Positions 57,109 through 64,000 of a stretch of DNA of 64,000 nt are shown here, one piece after another. The notes under the pieces are model-generated. The model made no database searches and had not been told where the DNA came from. It was given only the letters and a program-made list of their open reading frames with translations. The stretch is from contig OY754469.1 in NCBI GenBank assembly GCA_963575645.1, positions 36,662,753 through 36,726,752 on the forward strand, in the 5' to 3' direction. The first letter of the stretch is position 1; every line of letters starts with the position of its first letter. Origin of the DNA: Xanthostigma xanthostigma (lineage: Eukaryota; Arthropoda; Insecta; Raphidioptera; Raphidiidae). The position numbers and the translations under genes were made by a program.

Positions 57109-57959
57109 GTTGGCAAAACCAAAAGTGCACATCCCGCAAGTTTTCCACTGTATGATAAAAAAATAACAATTAAAAAATATTTTTAATAAATTTAAAAAGA
57201 TTTAAAAATTTAAAGAAATAAATAATTAAAAATTGAAAAAATATTTTTTTTTAAGTTTGCAAAAATAAAAAAAATTAAGAACTATACATAATATAATATA
57301 TAATTAATATCAAGTGGAATAAAATAAAACAAAATAAAAAGAAAAAAAAAGAAAAAATTTAATGATATCGTAAGGAATCGAACCCAGGACCTTGCCCTTG
57401 GGGATCCAACGGCATAACCATTACACCACGGCTGCCTAATACATGTAGTGGTGTTATCACGGTATACAAGTGTAGCACTTGTTTTATGGATTACACTATA
57501 TTTACACCGCAATTATTAATATATTGTTTTTAATTAGCTGTCAAAAATAATAAAAAATAAAACTGTTTATAAAAATTAAACTACTGAACACATTTTAGTA
57601 AATTTAAATAGGGTTCTGGTCTGATAGTAAACAAAGTGAATAAAATATAACCCAAGGCAATCCGACCAAAATTGCGATCTGTAGAGTCGTGACGTACGTA
57701 CATACGTACATACGTACAGACCAACCGACAACTGCTGTTTGTGATTTTCAATTACAATTTTAATAGTATTTATGAACTCAAATTGATTTAAAAATGGTTC
57801 TATTTTATATGTATATTAGAATCTCCTCTTTTCAAAAAGCTTCAATTTGAATGGATTTCGTGTGAAATTAACTTAGATATAACTTCTTATATGAACGAAA
57901 GTCAGCTCTGACGCACAAAGCGATAATAAAGCACATACCGCTAGTTTAGCGGTATGTGC
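57109..57959 (-). mobile_element. Hairpin-end element with tRNA-like block, copy C
   Basis: 851 bp from GTTGGCAAAACCAAAAGTGC to the hairpin at 57931-57959 (GCACATACCGCTA GTT TAGCGGTATGTGC). In element orientation TATT precedes it and follows it, as for copy A. Nearly collinear with copy A over the whole length, including the tRNA-like block. Confidence 0.78.
57364..57436 (-). ncRNA. tRNA-like block in copy C (Gly/Glu-type boxes)
   Basis: The reverse complement holds CGTGGTGTAATGGTTATGCC and GGGTTCGATTCC. It differs from copy A at only a few positions (for example GTTGGATCCCCAAGGG for GTCGGATCGCCAAGGG). Not a likely working tRNA. Confidence 0.6.
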
Positions 57960-58257
57960 AATATCGTTTAAACCATTTTCATAACTGCCTCATAATGACA
58001 ATATCAAAAATGTAATTGCTATTTAACTAGGACTATATAAATTTCTTATCTTAAAAATCCAATTTATTGGAGATAATATCAATATTATGTCTTGATTTCT
58101 TTGACATTTGTTAATACGGTCAACAGACATTATTACGAAATCAATTGGCAAAGTTACGGATGACGTCATCCGCCCACTACTATTCAACGGAACTAACCAA
58201 CGTCTGTAATCTACTAACCTTGGGTTACTGATAGAAAACATGACTTCATGTCTGCAA

Positions 58258-58376
58258 GAATATTACACCACAAGAGCTGAAAGTTTGATATTCTTGCACT
58301 GCGCGTCATGTGGTTCGTCTCGGGCATCATGTCGCGCAGTGCAAGGTATCAAACTTTTGGCCAGTGTGGTGTATAC
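58258..58376. repeat. Inverted repeat with about 50-bp arms
   Basis: Left arm GAATATTACACCACA ... TTGCACTGCGCGTCATG, right arm CATGTCGCGCAGTGCAAG ... TGTGGTGTATACTATTTTC. It could be a small MITE. Confidence 0.65.
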
Positions 58377-58525
58377 TATTTTCCTTCATACCTCGGTCGT
58401 AAGTATCTACGCTTATTAAATACATTAATTGATTAATTACATAAAAACAGATAAATACCAAGCAAGCAGCTTTGAGGTTATACGTAAAAACACGAACGAA
58501 AGCTGTTAACGACTATTATCTAAAA

Positions 58526-58810
58526 CAGGGGCAGGCAAATCTTTTGATCGGCGGGCCACATAGCTGATGAAAATTTGACCGCGGGCCGGATGGCTGACGA
58601 AAATTTCACCGCGGGACAAAAATTTGTAGGAAAAAAGATCGTCATTCGTCACATTCTATTTCCGCATTCGGAGAGCAAAAAAAAAAGGTCCTCACATTCT
58701 ATTTCCGCACGTGGAGAGCAAAAAAAAAAAAGGTCCCCGCATTCTATTTCCGCTACTATTTTTCTAAAATTTTCTAAAATGCTTCGCGGGCCGCCATTTG
58801 CCCAGGCCTG
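58526..58810. mobile_element. hAT-type MITE (CAGGCCTGGG family), copy 2
   Basis: 285 bp, ends CAGGGGCAGGCAAATCTTTT and GCCATTTGCCCAGGCCTG, flanked by a perfect 8-bp duplication ATCTAAAA (58518-58525 and 58811-58818). Inside, GGTCC(T/C)C(A/G)CATTCTATTTCC is tandemly repeated (58687-58755). It is in the reverse orientation to copy 1 (13820-14084). Confidence 0.92.
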
Positions 58811-58818
58811 ATCTAAAA

Positions 58819-59474
58819 TGTAACAATCTAAACAACAGTTGATAGGTTGATTTTTCGTTACTGCCGCCCGTACTTCCCGCATCAGTGCGTGTAATCCCAC
58901 AAATGCGTAAATGTTAGACTTTCTGCCTCACAATTGACGCCGAAAGTAGGTACTTTCGATCGAGGTATGAAGAAAATATTATTATGCAAGCCGGCTGAGA
59001 TTCGTTTGTCAGAGAACAAATTAGAGAGCAAGCGAACGGTTTTTTCGCATACCTCACCTACATACAACTTGACATTCTCATTCGTATGAGTATTAGTTTT
59101 TGTCTATTCACCCGTTCCGCCGACGCGTTTCAAGTCCAGTTTCTCTGTGCCGGATCTAATGTTCTAATATATGTTTGATATGATTTTATAGAGGGGCGTA
59201 AATTGAAGTAAAACGTAGCACCCGCCATCTAGTTCCGATCGCTTCCCCCTAGCGGTCTAATAGAAATTAAGACACGGAATTTCCTCGTCTGAATCGTAGT
59301 TTATGATGGAATGCATTTTATTATTGAAGAGCACCATAGCGAGTTTTTACCATACAAATATTACATACTTGTAGGTGGTAATGACCTAGTAGTCGATCCA
59401 CCCTTAAATTAAATTAAAAAAAAAAAAAATATTACATAATAGAGTACGCGAGAGAGCAGTGAAAATGTCTGCAA
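58819..59474. other. Unannotated stretch
   Basis: No gene seen; mixed sequence with one A-run at 59416-59428. Confidence 0.4.
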
Positions 59475-59902
59475 TTAAGAGTATTCGACCCTGCAAACAC
59501 CCCCTGCACCCTTCATCTCAAATCTTTTCCCCTCGCCTAAAAACGGTTCGCGCTCTCCCGACGCTATTTTTAAAGCTAGAGGGCTCTGGTAAACGCCAAA
59601 TGAAAGACAAAGAATCAGACTACAGATCCTTCAGGCGAATTTTTTGAAAAACAGTTTCGCCTACGTGTGAAATATTACGTAACTTATTTTTTTTTCAATA
59701 GGTTGTAAGTTTTTTCAGGAATTTTTTTTCAAAAAATTCGCCTGAAGGATCTGTAGTCTGATTCTGTGTCTTTCATTTGGCGTTTACTAGAACCCTCTAG
59801 CTTTAAAAATAGCGTCGGGAGAGCGCGAACCGTTTTTAGGCGAGGGGAAAAGATTTGAGATGAAGGGTGCAGGGGGTGTTTGCAGGGACGAATACTCTTA
59901 AG
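59475..59902. mobile_element. Foldback element flanked by TTAA
   Basis: Arms 59475-59650 and 59728-59902 are near-perfect inverses (GAGTATTCGACCCTGCAAAC / GTTTGCAGGGACGAATACTC). TTAA lies at both tips. The loop is about 75 bp. TTAA at both ends suggests a piggyBac-type origin. The 62-codon frame in the left arm is a by-product. Confidence 0.82.
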
Positions 59903-60189
59903 AGAGAAAACAGTTCCTAGTAACTAATGATGCAAAAAAATGCTGATTTGAGTAAACAAATTTCTGGTTTTCTGCAGCGTTCTTTCTCTTAACTGAAGAC
60001 ACTTTCACTTACGGCAAGCATACCGTACTCTATAGTTACTCGTATCTCTTTGGTTTTTACATATGATTACCTACACCATTTTACCATTGCAACATTTCCA
60101 ACCCACAAGTAGCTTAGGTCAAAATTCACTTTCAAAAATTTTGCAATATCTTTTCGTTTTGAAGTCCCCCGAATCCAGAAAACACATTT

Positions 60190-60610
60190 TTGGAAAAACT
60201 CTGTGCGTCTGTTAGTCTGCTTGTCTGTGAGCACGATACAGGTCAAACGGATAAGCGGATTGAAACCTTTTGGGAGGATGTTTGGTATGCAAATATGAAG
60301 AGCCCTATTGTTTTTAGGTAAAATCGGCGCATACGCAGAAGAGATATATGCTATAACGGTGTTTTCAGTATAATAATGGTATACTTTTCATAACGGCTTA
60401 TTATTCTATTCATTTTTTCAAGAAAGTTTTGATAAAAAAATTGTTTTCTAAAATTTTTGGGAAATATTTTGAAAATAAAAAAAATCATCTGTTCTTTTGT
60501 TTTGTAGATCTTTTAGAAATAATCACGTGGAACATATTATGTATAGGTAACCGTGGCCACGAATAGCAATTACCATATTGAATACTAGCTATTACCCGCG
60601 TTGCGAAATT
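60190..60610 (+). repeat. Dispersed repeat R, copy 2 (uninterrupted)
   Basis: Runs from CTGTGAGCACGATACAGGTC through AAATCGGCGCATACGCAGAA to CTAGCTATTACCCGCGTTGC. Aligns with 19725-20150. Confidence 0.7.
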
Positions 60611-60624
60611 TTATTTTCTTTATT

Positions 60625-61010
60625 ATACTATATCAAATGTCAACATTTTGAAGCTGGAATGGTCCCGTCGCCCAATTGGCTGGAATTAAACAGCTGGTTT
60701 TCAATTTGTTTTTAGTAAATTTTGAAAATGTTTGACAATACATTTTTGTCAAAGAGAACGGAAAATATCGCTTTTCAAACAATTGATCATTTATTTTTCG
60801 AGCAGGATCGATTTAAAATACTATATCAAATGTCAACATTTTGATGCTGGAATGGTCCCGTCGCCCAATTGGCTGGAATTAAACAGCTGGTTTTCAATTT
60901 GTTTTTAGTAAATTTTGAAAATGCTTGACAATACATTTTTGTGAAAGAGAACGGAAAATATGGCTTTTCAAACAATTGATCATTTATTTTTTGAGCAGGA
61001 TCGATTTAAA
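60625..61010. repeat. Two tandem units of 193 bp
   Basis: Units 60625-60817 and 60818-61010 begin ATACTATATCAAATGTCAAC and differ at few positions. The first 80 bp of the same unit follow repeat R at 21027-21110. Confidence 0.88.
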
Positions 61011-61622
61011 ATTCTTATCGAGAAGTATGCGTGGTCACAATACATTCATCGTCAAACTAGATTTTCTGACAATGCTTTCTGCAACAGTTTTTGATTAAAA
61101 ATGTCGGCGCTTACATTTGAAGCAAGTGTGTAGAAACTGAAAATATAATAAACAAAGACATAACCATTTCATTATACTGCGCATGGAGTAAATTGTTCCA
61201 CGCCGTACAGAGGAAATTGTTTAACATTTCCTATTTAATGAAATTTATATAGTTTAAGGTTGTAACATTGTGAACAAGCATTGTTAATTCAAAAAATATA
61301 TGCAAAACTGAAAATAGTCGGAGTAGATTGTTTATTCTTTATAACGGACCGACAAAACAGAATGCCGTTTGTGAATGTTTCGCACCGGACTTTTGGGTAC
61401 AGTGAACCTTCAGTCGACGCTTTGGTACGCATAGATTTTGCACTAATACAAACAATTATGAAAAGTGACGTCATAATATAAAGTTACTATACAATTTGAA
61501 AATAGATTTAAAAAACAAATTTAAAGAATTCATCAGTGCCATAAAAACAATTACAGGTTAAAAACATTTTCAGTTTTTTTTTAAATTTTTCCATAGGCAA
61601 GCTTTGGATATTATGATTAGGA

Positions 61623-61738
61623 AATAAAAAATAGAGAATAGTTACTTCTTACCACAACAAGTTTATTAGTGGATGTACATTTGTACATCCACTAATAAAC
61701 TTGTTGTGGTAAGAAGTAACTATTCTCTATTTTTTATT
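61623..61738. repeat. 116-bp palindrome between 13-bp direct repeats
   Basis: Nearly perfect palindrome (TACTTCTTACCACAACAAGT... and inverse, centre GGATGTACATTTGTACATCC). TTATGATTAGGAA occurs at 61611-61623 and again at 61771-61783, so a unit of about 147 bp may have been inserted with a 13-bp target duplication. Confidence 0.82.
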
Positions 61739-61945
61739 AGATTCAAACCACAGTGCTCCTAATATTTTTGTTATGATTAGGAAGCTTTTTAAAAAAATTT
61801 ATTGCTAAATAATTATAGCTATGTTGTACCGAATTTAATCTGTGCAGCGGCAAGGCTAGGCAATCTTTATTTATCTATTTATACTACACGCTACAGAAGT
61901 GAAACTTGCTTTCGCGAAATCTAAATGTTACAGTTTCAAAAGTTG

Positions 61946-62436
61946 TGCAAATTCTGCATAGCGAAATTGAAGGGGCGGATATTTTATTGCCTTATAAAGA
62001 GTTTTCGTTAAACGGAGAGTAAAAGGAAATAATATCATTTTACGAATAAGGGGATTTAATTTTAACTAAATTAAGTGAAAAAAAAATCACAACAAAATTA
62101 TAATCTGTTATAGTAAGCGCCACGGATCTAAAAGGTTCGGAAGTTAGTCACAAACAGCGTCGCAAAGGTATATTTTAGAGCCGTTGTGACTCCCACCAAC
62201 TCCCAGCTACCTGCACGGAACATGCGCTCGTCGGTGATTGACCGTGATCGCAAGCCCGCATTCGCATCTAACTTCCGAGCCTTTTAGATTCGTGGCGCTT
62301 ATTATAACTTTGTTTGTTGTTTTTACTATGCCAGTATTTTAATACAACAAACACATTTCTAAGAATCCCATTGTTGGGGTCTAAATAATGACGTATTGCT
62401 TCGCTATTGCAGAGAGTGGTTGTTACGCTATGGTGT
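61946..62436. mobile_element. pogo-like element, copy 3, truncated, with a MITE inside
   Basis: Left end TGCAAATTCTGCATAGCGAA. Aligned with copies at 16996 and 42980 through GTTATTTTTACTATGCCAGTATTTTA-type sequence. The right end is lost near 62436. A 202-bp MITE (62107-62308) interrupts it. Confidence 0.65.
62107..62308. mobile_element. 202-bp MITE (GTTATAGTAAGCGCCACG ends)
   Basis: Inverted ends GTTATAGTAAGCGCCACGGA and TTCGTGGCGCTTATTATAAC, continuing with GGTTCGGAAGTTAG / CTAACTTCCGAGCC. The uninterrupted site in copy 1 of the pogo-like element (17310-17335, TATAATCTGTCAACTTTGTT) shows where it landed. Confidence 0.82.
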
Positions 62437-62576
62437 TTCAATCAGTGCCGGATTAACCTATAAGCAAAGTAAGCAACTGCTTAGGGCTTCACGTCTCAGG
62501 GGGCACCAAAATCACAGTTTTTTTTTCTTTTTGTCATGTTCTCAATAATTTGATCTACTGATATAAAACTCTTTAT

Positions 62577-62602
62577 ATAATAATAATAATAATAATAATA
62601 AA
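62577..62602. repeat. (AAT)n microsatellite
   Basis: About eight AAT units. Confidence 0.9.
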
Positions 62603-62789
62603 GAATTTATTAAATAGATCTTCAGCGAAGATATATAACAAGTCAAAATACATTAAAATAATATTAAAATATTTAAAAATTATGTAAAATTGTTGTATAG
62701 ATCATCCAGTTTGTAGGGTGCAAGATCTATAAGAATTTGTTTAAGTTTATATTTTAATTTTGTGTCAGGTACCTAATTGTATTAAGTTT

Positions 62790-63120
62790 TTAGGGTTCCG
62801 TACCCGAAGGGTGCTCAAACGGGACCCTATTACTAAGCCTCCGCTGTCCGTCCGTCTGTCCGTCTGTCTGTCTGTCAGCGGGCTGTATCTCAAGAACCGT
62901 AATAGGTAGAGAGTTGAAATTTTCACAGAGTATGTATTTCTATTGCCGCTAGAACAACAAATAATTAAAAACCCCCCAAAACTCCCAAAAGAGGAGCAAA
63001 CTAAGTTTTTTGCTTATAATTCACTCAATTTAAATCGGATCGATTCGAGACCTGTCTTAAACGAAAGAGGAGAAAATTTTACATAGATTTTGTATAACAG
63101 AATTCGTCGAAACACTTTTT
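62790..63120 (+). repeat. Common insect repeat starting TTAGGGTTCCGTACCCGAAG
   Basis: Continues GGGACCCTATTACTAAGCCT, CCGCTGTCCGTCCGTCTGTC, GCTGTATCTCAAGAACCG and GAAATTTTCACAGAGTATG. The order is one I remember as very frequent in Lepidoptera. Only the 5' part is recognisable. Confidence 0.7.
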
Positions 63121-63429
63121 TTATACAGTTTTATATAGAAATATATTGTATAAATTCAATTTTGTTTAATCCATAGCATACACGGGGATCGTCTGTCTTC
63201 GTTTGTTGCATAGTGTACTATGGGAATTTAAAAATTGCGTATGTTCTGCCTTAAAAAAAAAGATTGCATTTGTTCAAAAACGAATGTCATTTCAAATATT
63301 AGTCAGTCTTTTGACATTACTATTTTGAGAAATGCAAGGCCTTCTGAGTTAACGATTTGAATAACTAATTTTAATTATTAGAACATAATATTGCTTTGAC
63401 AGATGCAAACGTCATTTTTGACATTTTTT

Positions 63430-64000
63430 ACCATTCCAACACCATGGATGAACGGAATGAAACCAAATTTTGGGAGGATGTTTGATATGCAAATATGAAG
63501 AGGCCTATTGTTTTTGAGAGACGTCGGCGCAAGCGCAAAAGAAATATATATATTATAATGTTGTTTTTATAAGATAATAGTATACTTTTCATAAAGGCTT
63601 ATTATTTTGTTTTACAGGAGTTTTGTAAAATAAATTTTTGAAAAAAATCGGCGCATGCGTAGAAGAAATATATACTATAAGGCTGTTTTTTATATAATAA
63701 CGGCATACTTTTTATAACGGTTTATTATTCTATCTATGTTTACAAAAGTTTTGTAAATTTTTTAGGAAAAATTGGCGCATGCGCAAAAGAAATATATGCA
63801 GTAACGTTGTTTTATATAATAATAGTAGGTATATATTTCATAATGGTTTAAAAGAAAGTTTTGTAAAAAGTTTTAGGGGGAAAGGCGGCGCATGCGCAGA
63901 GGAGTATGTGCTATAACATTGTTTTTATATAATAATGGTATATTTTTCATAATGGTTTAATATTCTCTAAAGTTTTGTATATTTTTTTGGGGAAATCGGC
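63430..64000 (+). repeat. Repeat R with a tandemly amplified 112-124-bp unit
   Basis: GGCGCATGCGC-type cores lie near 63528 (GGCGCAAGCGC), 63649, 63773, 63886 and 63998. Each of the complete units continues as AGAAGAAATATATGCTATAA, then GTTGTTTT, TATAATAATGGTATA, and AAAGTTTTGTAAA. The array runs off the right edge. In copies at 19725 and 60190 the unit is single. Confidence 0.82.

Noticed and set aside
20697-57436. Functional tRNA genes
   Set aside because: Box A and box B look good in several blocks, but acceptor stems do not pair and all lie inside mobile elements.
58575-58900. Open frames across 58575-58900
   Set aside because: Contained in or overlapping the hAT MITE with its tandem inner repeats; no domain.

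Overview
The window is nuclear DNA of an insect. The evidence is three spliced host genes with insect or animal orthologues, AT-rich introns and intergenic DNA, and a dense mix of Helitrons, hAT, piggyBac, pogo/Tigger, PIF/Harbinger and Ginger-like elements plus non-LTR retrotransposon tails. Several repeats (those starting TTAGGGTTCCGTACC, those ending GGTGCGCGAGTC, and the Helitron ends) resemble families I remember from Lepidoptera. That is recall only, and I cannot fix the order or species.

Host genes occupy roughly the first 16 kb. On the minus strand (975-2342) are two exons of a RhoGAP-domain gene of ARHGAP20 type, running off the left edge. Head-to-head with it on the plus strand is mitochondrial ribosomal protein L22 (3328-4340, three exons), followed by mitochondrial ribosomal protein L21 (5225-6302, four exons). 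Next is a four-exon gene (7803-15607) for a small bZIP protein of the CREBL2 / REPTOR-BP family, whose introns carry hAT and PIF/Harbinger copies. The two mitoribosomal genes serve the same large subunit. REPTOR-BP is the partner of the TORC1-regulated factor REPTOR in Drosophila.

From about 16 to 64 kb I see no further host gene. The interval is a layered transposon graveyard. It includes: three related Helitrons with a tRNA-Lys(CTT)-like block at the same internal place (28958, 39253, 49808); a family with a terminal hairpin and internal tRNA-like block in three copies (20151, 41827, 57109), whose copies carry different tRNA types; two Ginger-like elements beginning TGTTACGGTC (33030, 35227); a hAT element holding a LINE that holds a piggyBac, with the LINE reading frame continuous across the piggyBac TTAA (51675-53732); several foldback elements, one nearly fully palindromic over 570 bp (48247-48816); and hAT MITEs with clear 8-bp target duplications.

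The least explained structure is an array at 54324-55468. There the 12-bp palindrome AGAACATGTTCT recurs eleven times (eight perfect) every 83-158 bp in otherwise diverged sequence. Other points of interest are a likely GC-AG intron in the L21 gene, a tandem array with a GCGCATGCGC core running off the right edge, and a short motif found in five unrelated places.
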